A DNA stretch of 64,000 nucleotides, from assembly GCF_000019525.1 (NCBI RefSeq), contig NC_010506.1, positions 4,216,001 through 4,280,000 of the forward strand, written 5' to 3'. Origin of the DNA: Shewanella woodyi ATCC 51908. Lineage in GTDB: Bacteria; Pseudomonadota; Gammaproteobacteria; Enterobacterales; Shewanellaceae. Below, piece after piece: positions 56,118-64,000 of this stretch; the stretch's first letter is position 1, and the number at the start of each line of letters is the position of its first letter. The notes below the pieces were generated by a model. That model searched no databases, was not told where the DNA came from, and saw nothing but the letters and a program-made list of their open reading frames with translations. Made by a program: the position numbers and the translations under genes.

Positions 56118-58058
56118 ATGACCGTTCTTCTAATGACCCCCCCTATGACTCAGCTGAATACGCCCTACCCGGCAACAGCGTATTTAACGGGCTTTTTACG
56201 CTCCCAAGGCATAGATGCGGTTCAACGAGACCCTGCAATTGAGCTTTTCCTAGAGATGATGACAGCGCCGGCACTGGAGATTATTCGTCAACATGTTGAA
56301 GAAAATTTCGAGCACTTTGAAGATGATGAGTTGCCTGATGCCGTCTTTAACTTTTTAGCTGAATTTGACCGTTATCATCAAACCGTCGAAAGTGCGATTC
56401 GCTTTTTACAGGGCAAAGATCCCAGCCTAGCAATGCGTATTAACTCACGTCGATTTTTGCCTGAAGGCCCCGCATTTGACACCATTGCCCAGATGGAAGC
56501 GGTATCGGGTGATGTACTGCAAGCCGCCTTTGGTAACCTAGGCGTACAAGACAAAGCCAAATATCTAGCCACCCTGTTTATTAATGATCTCTCCAGCGTT
56601 ATTACTCAGGGAGTTGATCCCTATTTTGAAGTGAGCCGTTATGGCGAGCAACTAGCGGCAGCAAACCCAAGCTTTGATAATCTTTACGAGACCTTGATAG
56701 GTGAGCCAAGTTTCAGCTCGGAGATTTTAGAGCAGCTGGTTGAGCAGTATCTGGAAGAGACACAGCCTAGTGTCGTTGCCTTAACCGTGCCTTTTCCCGG
56801 CAATATGCTAGGCGCCCTGCGAATTGCGCAGACCTGTAAGGCTATCAACCCTGAGCTGCCTATTGTTATGGGCGGTGGGTTTATTAATACCGAGCTGCGG
56901 GCGCTGAAAGATCCCCGTGTGTTTGAGTTTGTCGATTTTATCTGCCTAGACGACGGCGAACGTCCCTTTTTGACGCTACTTGAGTACTTTCAAGGACAGC
57001 GTGAAGTCGATGATTTGGTGCGCACCTATTTCCTTGCTGAAGATGAAAATGGTGAGGCTTACGTACACTTCAATGAAAATTCAGCGCTGCATGATATTCC
57101 ACAAAGTGATGTAGGCGCGCCGGTTTACGATGGCCTGCCATTAGATGAATACCTATCTTTGTGTGAAATGCTCAACCCGATGCACCGTATATGGAGCGAT
57201 GGACGCTGGAATAAACTCACCATAGCCCATGGCTGTTACTGGCGTAAATGCAGCTTTTGCGATGTCAGCCTAGATTATATCGATCGTTTCGACGCCGCTG
57301 GCGCCGATGTATTGGTGGATAGAATCGAGCAACTCATCGAAGAAACTGGCGAGACAGGTTTCCATTTTGTTGATGAGGCTCTACCGCCAAAGCTTCTATT
57401 TACCCTCGCAAAACGTCTCATTGAGCGCAATGTTGTGATCAGCTGGTGGGGCAATATCCGTTTTGAACGAACCTTCAGTCAAGCTCGCTGCCAATTACTG
57501 GCAGATTCCGGTTGCATCGCTGTAAGTGGTGGCCTTGAGGTCGCTTCAGATCGCCTATTAAAACTGATGAAAAAAGGTGTCAGTGTTGAGCGAGTCGCCC
57601 AAGTCACTAAATCCTTCAGTGACGCAGGTATATTAGTTCACGCCTACTTGATGTATGGCTTTCCAACACAAACCGAGCAGGAGACTGTCGATTCACTGGA
57701 GATGGTGCGTCAGATGATGAAGCAAGGTTGTTTCCAATCGGCCTACTGGCACCGTTTTGTGGCCACGGTTCACAGTCCTATAGGCATGAATCCAGAGCAA
57801 TTTGGCATTACGCTTATCGATCGCCCAGAGATCCTATTTGCAGAAAACGATGTGGACTTTATCGATCCAACAGATACAGATCATGAGATGCTTGGCGAGG
57901 GGCTACGTAAAGCCATCTACAACTATATGCACGGCATAGGCTTTGAGCAGCCGATGAGTTTCTGGTTTAACCAGAGTGTTGCTCCCACTGGGATGAAAAA
58001 AGATCTCATCTCAAAGGCGATTAACAACCTCATAGCCAGTAATAAAGAGTACCAATAG
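56118..58058 (+). CDS. B12-binding-domain radical SAM protein
   Basis: 646 residues. N-terminal cobalamin-binding-like Rossmann region (MTVLLMTPPMTQLNTPYPATAYLTGFL; later TVPFPGNML and PIVMGGGFINTEL) and a radical SAM barrel with the cluster motif Cys373-x4-Cys-x2-Cys in HGCYWRKCSFCDV. The His-lacking B12 loop suggests the cofactor may be held base-off. This family carries out methylations or rearrangements; substrate unknown. Single gene right of the accessory island. Confidence 0.85.
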   Translation: MTVLLMTPPMTQLNTPYPATAYLTGFLRSQGIDAVQRDPAIELFLEMMTAPALEIIRQHVEENFEHFEDDELPDAVFNFLAEFDRYHQTVESAIRFLQGKDPSLAMRINSRRFLPEGPAFDTIAQMEAVSGDVLQAAFGNLGVQDKAKYLATLFINDLSSVITQGVDPYFEVSRYGEQLAAANPSFDNLYETLIGEPSFSSEILEQLVEQYLEETQPSVVALTVPFPGNMLGALRIAQTCKAINPELPIVMGGGFINTELRALKDPRVFEFVDFICLDDGERPFLTLLEYFQGQREVDDLVRTYFLAEDENGEAYVHFNENSALHDIPQSDVGAPVYDGLPLDEYLSLCEMLNPMHRIWSDGRWNKLTIAHGCYWRKCSFCDVSLDYIDRFDAAGADVLVDRIEQLIEETGETGFHFVDEALPPKLLFTLAKRLIERNVVISWWGNIRFERTFSQARCQLLADSGCIAVSGGLEVASDRLLKLMKKGVSVERVAQVTKSFSDAGILVHAYLMYGFPTQTEQETVDSLEMVRQMMKQGCFQSAYWHRFVATVHSPIGMNPEQFGITLIDRPEILFAENDVDFIDPTDTDHEMLGEGLRKAIYNYMHGIGFEQPMSFWFNQSVAPTGMKKDLISKAINNLIASNKEYQ

Positions 58059-58081
58059 TATTAACTGAACAATAAGCCACT

Positions 58082-58348
58082 TATACCCAAACAACTTCAA
58101 GGTGCAGGATTCAGCATGTCGAGAAGTGACAGAGTTCAAGGTATGAAATAGTAGGACTAGTTATTCTAATTCAATATTTCATAACACAGAAAAATGTTGC
58201 TTCTCGCCGTGCCCTTTGGGAGTTCCCGTAGAATCGCTGCACTGCGTTAGTGATATCAACAAGGGAATAACCATTATCCTCAATCACTGCCTTGTTCAGC
58301 TATCCTACGGGAGCTCTGAAACGAGCATCTTGAGGTAGCTTGGGTATA
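58082..58348. mobile_element. MITE-like element, family 2, copy 2
   Basis: 267 bp with inverted ends TATACCCAAACAACTTCAAG and TATACCCAAGCTACCTCAAG (complement); closely matches copy 1 at 41385-41652. No gene. Confidence 0.88.
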
Positions 58349-58623
58349 TATTCCGAAAGAGAGTGGCTTATTTTAGCCCCTGCGATACTCAAAGGAGAAT
58401 GAGTCACATCCCCACCAAATAAGATTTAATACTTGTTATCCGGTGTCTGCCCACCTATGGTGTGTCACGGAGATGTTGTCATGTTTTTTAAGAATTAAAT
58501 CATATTCAAAGCGTAATATATGCCTAGCAGGTAAAAATGTGTTCTATCGCAACATTTCCGACATAATTTATCGCTATCATTCGCACCAAGCTACACATGG
58601 TTAACTTATTACAAGGAGTATTT
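58349..58623. other. Intergenic region before DUF3083 gene
   Basis: About 275 bp; presumed promoter and the AAGGAG ribosome site only. Nothing else seen. Confidence 0.45.
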
Positions 58624-59694
58624 ATGTCCCTTAACCATCAGCAAAAAGTGTACATACCTAAAGCTGCTAGAACGAATCAATACATCGCAGCAGAGATTAA
58701 AGTAACGGACGCTTTGCTGGCTCATTACCCTGATCTTAAAACATGCTACCAAACCGTTAGCCGCTCTATTTTCAATCTTGCGGATCAAGAAGAGCTTAGC
58801 AACATTCATGTGATCACTAACGATAAATTACCCGTTGTGCGCTTCCACACTGAGGCATACTGTTTCCAAACTGCTGAGCAGATAATACTTTTTTATAATC
58901 CTGCCTACCATGAAGCGCAAAACCTTATCACTGACGATAATTATCGCGCACGTAAAATCAGGATTGTTTTCTTAGCTACAGGTGACGAAATTCGTAGTAA
59001 CTCCGCCAGTTTCCATGCAAAGGTGCAATCTTTTCTCACCAAGCTCATGCCACAACTACCAGAAAATGAGCTGACGGTTAAAATCCGCGATCACCAGCAC
59101 CTCTCTTATGATTTCTTCGCTAAGGCAAAAGGTAACAAGGAAAGCTACGGCTTTAAACTGCGTGCTATAGGTCCTAGATATAAGGCCAGAAATTGCCCGT
59201 TACCGGAGGAACACAGTTCACTGAGCTATGTCACCGTAAAGCTGCCTTTAGGGCGTCGACTCAAGCAATCAATATTGCCGGAGCATACTAATGACTTCAC
59301 GCCACTGTATCAGAAACTAGAAGATGCATTTCTTCATGCCACATCAGCAAAACAGCTAAAGCAAGTAGCGATGGTCGCCAATGGATTAACGCCACTTGTG
59401 CGCAATAGTAAGTATGATCAAGTTGATGGGACTGATGAAGTACAGATGATAGGTTTCGATCCTAACCAAGAGGAGCAACAATTTGTTCGTCATTGGGACG
59501 GTAGCCAATTAGTCGAAACAGTTAGCTTTACCATAGTGGCTGGCAAAAAAGATTATAAAGATGCTGGATTTGGCCGCTTTATGAATCAGGTCGAAGATGC
59601 CCTCAAGAAGTTCACCTCTGAGCTTGAGTTAGATAGATCCCACGAAGATCTTATTGTTCGCTTCCACCAGCATATTAGCTACCAAAATAGCTAA
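58624..59694 (+). CDS. DUF3083 family protein
   Basis: 356 residues, soluble, no signal peptide. The sequence (MSLNHQQKVYIPKAARTNQYIA) matches my recollection of the Shewanella/Alteromonadales DUF3083 family. Start at ATG 58624, with AAGGAG upstream, not 58597. Function unknown. Confidence 0.75.
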   Translation: MSLNHQQKVYIPKAARTNQYIAAEIKVTDALLAHYPDLKTCYQTVSRSIFNLADQEELSNIHVITNDKLPVVRFHTEAYCFQTAEQIILFYNPAYHEAQNLITDDNYRARKIRIVFLATGDEIRSNSASFHAKVQSFLTKLMPQLPENELTVKIRDHQHLSYDFFAKAKGNKESYGFKLRAIGPRYKARNCPLPEEHSSLSYVTVKLPLGRRLKQSILPEHTNDFTPLYQKLEDAFLHATSAKQLKQVAMVANGLTPLVRNSKYDQVDGTDEVQMIGFDPNQEEQQFVRHWDGSQLVETVSFTIVAGKKDYKDAGFGRFMNQVEDALKKFTSELELDRSHEDLIVRFHQHISYQNS

Positions 59695-59720
59695 TTGCAG
59701 CAGATCGAAATATTAAAAAT

Positions 59721-59750
59721 CCTTAGCGGTTTAACACCGCTAAGGTTTTT
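59721..59750. terminator. Terminator between DUF3083 and helicase genes
   Basis: CCTTAGCGGT/ACCGCTAAGG stem with T run on the right and A run on the left; serves both convergent genes. Confidence 0.88.
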
Positions 59751-61035
59751 ATCTCTTACTTCTACGACTTGAGTAACTGCTCTTATCGCTTGTGGACTTA
59801 GTGCGACGAGTTTGCTCTTTTCTCCCCGCAGGCTTGCCTTTGCGTCTCTCGACACGTTTCTTATTAGGCGCGACCTCAACACTGTCACGATAGCGGGCCG
59901 GAAGCGCTGTGCCCTGTTCATAACCAGGCACGACAATACGGGGTAATTTGCGCTCAATTAACGCTTCAATCTCCTCGAGCATCTTCTCATCTGATGGGCA
60001 GACAAAAGAGATAGCATGTCCAGTCAAACCTGCACGGCCTGTACGCCCAATACGATGAATATAATCTTGAGCATCAAAAGGCAACTCAATATTGACCACG
60101 AGAGGCAGTGCGTGAATGTCAAGTCCTCTGGCAGCAACATCAGTGGCCACCAGCACACGCAGGGCACCGCTTTTAAACTCCTCTAGCGCGCGATTACGTG
60201 CCCCTTGAGTTTTATCACCGTGAAAAACAGCACTCTTCAATCCATCGAGCTTTAACTCTTTCTGGATATGCTCTGCACTCTCTTTTGAGCTAGCAAATAC
60301 CAACACCTGTTGCCAGTTATTGCGGCCAACCAGCTCAGAAAGTAACTCCGCTTTACGGCGCTTATCGACAAGATAAACCTCTTGCTCGACGCTCGATGCC
60401 GACTTACTGGTGGCAACATTGATCCATGTCGGATCACAGAGCATCTTCTGTGCTAAGCATTTGACATCATCGCTATAGGTTGCCGAGAAGAAATGGGTCA
60501 CATGTTGGCGAGCAACCAACCCTTTTACACGCTCGATATCGCGCACAAAGCCCATATCCAACATTCTGTCGGCTTCATCGATCACAAGACTGGTAACACT
60601 TGAAAGGTCTAAACCATGTTGGCCGATAAAATCGAACAAACGTCCAGGTGTGGCTACTAAGATATCCACACCAGCATTTAACGCTTTACGCTGTGGGTTC
60701 ATATTTGCACCACCGTAAACCGCCAAGGTTTTCAGCGAAGTGAACTGGCTATAACGTGAGATATTATCAGCAACCTGAATCGCAAGTTCACGTGTTGGTG
60801 TCAGTATCAATCCCCTCAGTGCGCTTCTATCTAAGAATTCATCCAATAGTTTTTGCAACAGTGGCAATGCAAATGCAGCAGTTTTCCCGGTGCCGGTTTC
60901 CGCACAAGCCATTAGATCACAGCCAGTTACAGCTACAGGGATCACTTTTGATTGCACTTGTGTTAGCTGCTGATATCCACACACTTCAACGGCGTCAAGA
61001 ATGAGAGGGGATAGGTCAAATGCTGAAAACTTCAT
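59749..61035 (-). CDS. DEAD-box RNA helicase (RhlE-like)
   Basis: 428 residues. Q motif (QLTQVQSKVIP), AETGTGKT, PTRELA, TPGR, DEAD in VIDEADRMLDMGF, SAT in FFSATYS, and HRIGRTGRAG; C-terminal basic RK-rich tail (350-428) for RNA binding. Probably acts in ribosome assembly or mRNA turnover. Single gene. Confidence 0.93.
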   Translation of the reverse strand: MKFSAFDLSPLILDAVEVCGYQQLTQVQSKVIPVAVTGCDLMACAETGTGKTAAFALPLLQKLLDEFLDRSALRGLILTPTRELAIQVADNISRYSQFTSLKTLAVYGGANMNPQRKALNAGVDILVATPGRLFDFIGQHGLDLSSVTSLVIDEADRMLDMGFVRDIERVKGLVARQHVTHFFSATYSDDVKCLAQKMLCDPTWINVATSKSASSVEQEVYLVDKRRKAELLSELVGRNNWQQVLVFASSKESAEHIQKELKLDGLKSAVFHGDKTQGARNRALEEFKSGALRVLVATDVAARGLDIHALPLVVNIELPFDAQDYIHRIGRTGRAGLTGHAISFVCPSDEKMLEEIEALIERKLPRIVVPGYEQGTALPARYRDSVEVAPNKKRVERRKGKPAGRKEQTRRTKSTSDKSSYSSRRSKR

Positions 61036-61094
61036 GGGAAGCGTGTCCGGGAAAATAAATGAGGGCGGAGTCTATCAAAAATTGTACTTACTGG

Positions 61095-63995
61095 CTATGA
61101 CGATACCTTGGCTAACTCTGATAGACCAACAATATATTTCTCCTCAAACGCCTTGGCAGGGATTGGCTTAGAAAAAAGATAGCCTTGGCCATAATCACAA
61201 CCCGCTTCCACTAACGTGGCCAATTGGAACTGGGTCTCAACACCTTCGGCTATCACCTTCATTCCCAACTTATGTGCCATAACGATGATCGCTTCACACA
61301 AGGTTTGATCGTCTGAATCAGATGCTAAGTTTTGGGTAAAAGATTGATCAATCTTCAGGTAATCAATATCAAACTTTTTCAAATAGGAGAGTGAGGAGTA
61401 ACCAGTGCCAAAATCATCTAATGAAACCTGAATACCCGCATCTCGATATGCTAGCAGTTTCTCTGATACCCCACTGTCAACATCCAGTAGTAAACCCTCA
61501 GTAATCTCGATACAGATCCCATGACTGTCTAGCTTGAGCTCCTTAAGCCGCTTAATCCAGCTCTCGAAACAGCCTCTTTCATCGCGAAACTGAACCGGTG
61601 ATTTATTAATACTTATCTGTATCTCAACCCCATACTGCTCACGCCAATAAGCACTTTGTTTAGCTGCCTCCTCAAATACCCAATTTCCAATATCGACAAT
61701 CAACCCCGTCTCCTCTGCTACCGGGATAAACTCACTGGGAGGTATTATTCCCCTTTCAGGGTGATGCCAACGAATAAGCGCCTCAGCTTTTAGCACCTTC
61801 ATGGTATTCATATCGACAATGGGCTGAAAATAAACCTCAAACTCCTGCTTAGTTATCGCTTTACGGAGATCTCCAATCAGCAACATTCGGTATTTCGCAT
61901 ACTCCTGCATTGAGGGAGTAAAATAGTGGTAACGATTTCTCCCCAAGCCTTTTGCTGCATACATGGCTTGATCCGCATGCTTAAGTAAACTGTCTATTGT
62001 TTGGGCATCATCTGGATAAAGGGTTATCCCGATGCTGGCACTAATATACGCAGTTTCGCTGCCGAGGCTAAAAGGCTCCGAGAGTCTGGCTAGAATTTTT
62101 TCAGCCACTCTCTCAACTCCTTTATGATCCGCAATCGAAGAGAGCACAACAGTAAACTCATCTCCCCCTAATCGAGCCACCACATCAGACTCACGAATAC
62201 AGCCCTTCAACCGTTTTGCCGTTTCAACCAGCAGCAGATCACCGATATCATGACCCAAGGCGTCGTTAACTTCTTTGAAAAAATCCAAGTCTAAAAACAT
62301 CAGAGCAAAATGCTGCTTGCTACGGTCAGACTTAAGTAGCTCAGTGCCTAAATATTCCAGCAACATCCGCCGATTAGGTAAACTTGTTAAGGGGTCATAG
62401 TTGGCCTGTTTCCAGATAATGTGCTCAGCTTGTTTCTTCTCCGTTATATCGGAAAAGAGCGCCACCCGCCGATAGACCTCACCTCGATTATCCAATATGG
62501 TATTGATGGTTAACCTAACAATGTGCTCAGAGCCCCTTTTGTGCTTAAGCCAAATTTCTCCATTCCACCGTCCGGTTTCTTCAATGGTACTTCTCATCTG
62601 CACAAAGGTTTTCTTACTCGAACTATCACACTGCAAGATACTGATGTGCTGATTAATTATCTCATCTTCCCTATAACCTGTTATCTCAGTAAAGGCAGAG
62701 TTTATGGTAATGATATTCCCCTCTTTATCCTGAACACTCATCGCCTCACTGGAGTTGTTATACACAGAAGCTGCCAGATTAAGAGACTCCTCCCCCCTTT
62801 TTCGTGCGGTAATATCCATATGAGTACCACACATGCGAACAGGTGAGCCTTGCTCATCTTTACTGACCACTTTGCCGCTATCTTGGATCCAGATGGTCTC
62901 CCCAGAGAAAGTATTTAACCGATATTCAATACTATGGTGAGAGGTCTCTCCCTTAAGGTGAGCATCAATAGAGTGCAATACATCGACTCTATCAGAGCGG
63001 TGAATGGCATTGATCCATACCCTCTCATCTCGATTTAACTCTTCGACACTGCAGCCAAGTAGACTTGCACAGCGGGTATTACGCTCTACTTTGTTAGATT
63101 TGATATCCCAATCCCATAAACCAAGTTCGCTACTATCTAAGACTAAAGCTAACTGCTCTTGGCTTGCACACATGGCTGACTCAGCGAGTTTCTGTGAAGT
63201 AATATCCAACAAACCTGAGATAACGAGTAGAACCTTGTTATTCTTTCTTTGGCAAGCGACAGTTAAGTGGGTATAAACAATTGAGTTATCTTTAGCCACA
63301 AATCGCATATCCATCTCATATTCATCAATCTCCCCTTTGAGCATTCTATCGAACTGATTTAAGCCCGTTTGAAGATCCTCAAAATAGGTCATATCACTCC
63401 ACTTCATTGCCAATAGCTCTTTTTCACTGTATTTGAGCATCTGACACACCCGTGGATTAACTTTGATCCAGTGTTGATCCACCGATGAAATTGCAATACC
63501 AATATTGCCAATGTTGAATTGAGAGCGAAAAATGAGGTCATCTTGAAGCTGAATATTGGCATCTCGCTCCATTTCCAGCCGCCTAGCGAGTAGTGAACTA
63601 AGCAGTAAAAAAGCAACGGGGTAGATAATTAAAGTCGGAAAAGCAACGCTATTTAACGTATTCACAGCCATCTCAAAGGGTAGAATAAACAACCATAGCA
63701 GAGTAATACATTGCAGGATCATGCCGAATGAGTAGAACTGAATATTAGAGATATCAACAACCGCTCTATGACAATAGTAACGCCACAAGCAGCCCAATAA
63801 TCCAGCTGAAACCATCATACCAATCTCAAACCAAACCCCAACTCCCCCCTCATAAAAACTAAAAATGGAAGCTAAGAACACGGCAATAAGCGTAGGTAAT
63901 CCACCAAAAAAAACGCCGGAGATCCCCAGTATAACTGAGCGAGCATCGAAATACTGACCTTGAGAATACTCCCATGATGCCATCACGCTGGTCAT
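61095..63995 (-). CDS. Membrane PAS-GGDEF-EAL c-di-GMP protein (5' end probably beyond window)
   Basis: 966 residues visible. N-terminal 5TMR-LYT-like membrane region ([27 protein letters not shown] on), three PAS domains (about 150-525), GGDEF domain with [11 protein letters not shown] and intact I-site RESD, and EAL domain with EALIRWHHP and [13 protein letters not shown]. Both catalytic motifs look intact, so it could make or degrade c-di-GMP. The LYT membrane domain normally has preceding helices, and the frame runs to the window edge, so the start at 63995 is probably not the true one. Confidence 0.88.
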   Translation of the reverse strand: MTSVMASWEYSQGQYFDARSVILGISGVFFGGLPTLIAVFLASIFSFYEGGVGVWFEIGMMVSAGLLGCLWRYYCHRAVVDISNIQFYSFGMILQCITLLWLFILPFEMAVNTLNSVAFPTLIIYPVAFLLLSSLLARRLEMERDANIQLQDDLIFRSQFNIGNIGIAISSVDQHWIKVNPRVCQMLKYSEKELLAMKWSDMTYFEDLQTGLNQFDRMLKGEIDEYEMDMRFVAKDNSIVYTHLTVACQRKNNKVLLVISGLLDITSQKLAESAMCASQEQLALVLDSSELGLWDWDIKSNKVERNTRCASLLGCSVEELNRDERVWINAIHRSDRVDVLHSIDAHLKGETSHHSIEYRLNTFSGETIWIQDSGKVVSKDEQGSPVRMCGTHMDITARKRGEESLNLAASVYNNSSEAMSVQDKEGNIITINSAFTEITGYREDEIINQHISILQCDSSSKKTFVQMRSTIEETGRWNGEIWLKHKRGSEHIVRLTINTILDNRGEVYRRVALFSDITEKKQAEHIIWKQANYDPLTSLPNRRMLLEYLGTELLKSDRSKQHFALMFLDLDFFKEVNDALGHDIGDLLLVETAKRLKGCIRESDVVARLGGDEFTVVLSSIADHKGVERVAEKILARLSEPFSLGSETAYISASIGITLYPDDAQTIDSLLKHADQAMYAAKGLGRNRYHYFTPSMQEYAKYRMLLIGDLRKAITKQEFEVYFQPIVDMNTMKVLKAEALIRWHHPERGIIPPSEFIPVAEETGLIVDIGNWVFEEAAKQSAYWREQYGVEIQISINKSPVQFRDERGCFESWIKRLKELKLDSHGICIEITEGLLLDVDSGVSEKLLAYRDAGIQVSLDDFGTGYSSLSYLKKFDIDYLKIDQSFTQNLASDSDDQTLCEAIIVMAHKLGMKVIAEGVETQFQLATLVEAGCDYGQGYLFSKPIPAKAFEEKYIVGLSELAKVSS

Positions 63996-64000
63996 GGTTA

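Noticed and set aside
1..64000. tRNA, rRNA genes and CRISPR arrays
   Set aside because: No cloverleaf-like GTTCGA/CCA sequences, rRNA segments or regularly spaced short repeats were recognised. The repeated attC-like sites differ in sequence and spacing from CRISPR repeats.

Overview
The window looks like chromosome of a marine gammaproteobacterium, most likely Shewanella. The basis is gene content and neighbourhoods: DUF3083 and DUF3192 proteins, an ygfF/rimJ/xni/ppnN group, gcvA-hydrolase-ygdD-rlmM, an NAD-type isocitrate dehydrogenase, PomAB-type stator genes, moderate AT content and repeat families typical of that genus. No database search was run, so the genus is an inference.

Layout. 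1-5.6 kb: a glutathione peroxidase, an M1 aminopeptidase and a small M9-type zinc peptidase, flanked by four intergenic elements that look like sigma-E-dependent small RNAs (sigma-E-like promoter, shared GTTCATCA..CTCCC motif, shared TAGCGC, Rho-independent terminator). 4.5-10.7 kb: phosphate regulation (pstS with a Pho box, phoR, phoB), a decayed IS200/IS605 element, a porin whose start codon region is complementary to the sRNA motif, and rdgC. 11-26 kb: M61 peptidase, a TPR/degenerate-GGDEF protein and an active-looking diguanylate cyclase, ppnN, xni, DUF3192, a rimJ-like gene broken by a MITE, an ygfF-like SDR, a methyltransferase-like membrane protein, an S9 peptidase and an NAD-type isocitrate dehydrogenase. 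26.6-27.9 kb: an IS3 element inserted in a chromosomal repeat. 28-40 kb: rlmM-ygdD-hydrolase-gcvA, thiI, pomAB, xseB-ispA-dxs, grpE with a near-consensus heat-shock promoter, and nadK. 40-46 kb: TonB-domain protein, MATE transporter, COG0523 GTPase and an EEP-family lipoprotein.

46.1-55.5 kb is an accessory island: a RES-Xre toxin-antitoxin pair, then about 8 kb of small, mostly unrecognised minus-strand genes separated by attC-like sites (TAACGCCC.. to ..CTTGTTA on the plus strand). No integron integrase is visible, so this fits a CALIN (cluster of attC sites lacking an integrase). An IS110-family element sits inside one attC-like site, one cassette gene is frameshifted, and one intact 118-codon reading frame has no ATG, GTG or TTG start. 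56-64 kb returns to core-type genes: a B12-binding-type radical SAM protein, DUF3083, a DEAD-box helicase and a PAS-GGDEF-EAL sensor whose 5' end probably runs off the window.

The most interesting items are the four-member sRNA family and its possible pairing with the porin start, and the integrase-less cassette array. Two MITE-like families (two copies each) and a third short repeat family lie in intergenic DNA and explain most long non-coding gaps.
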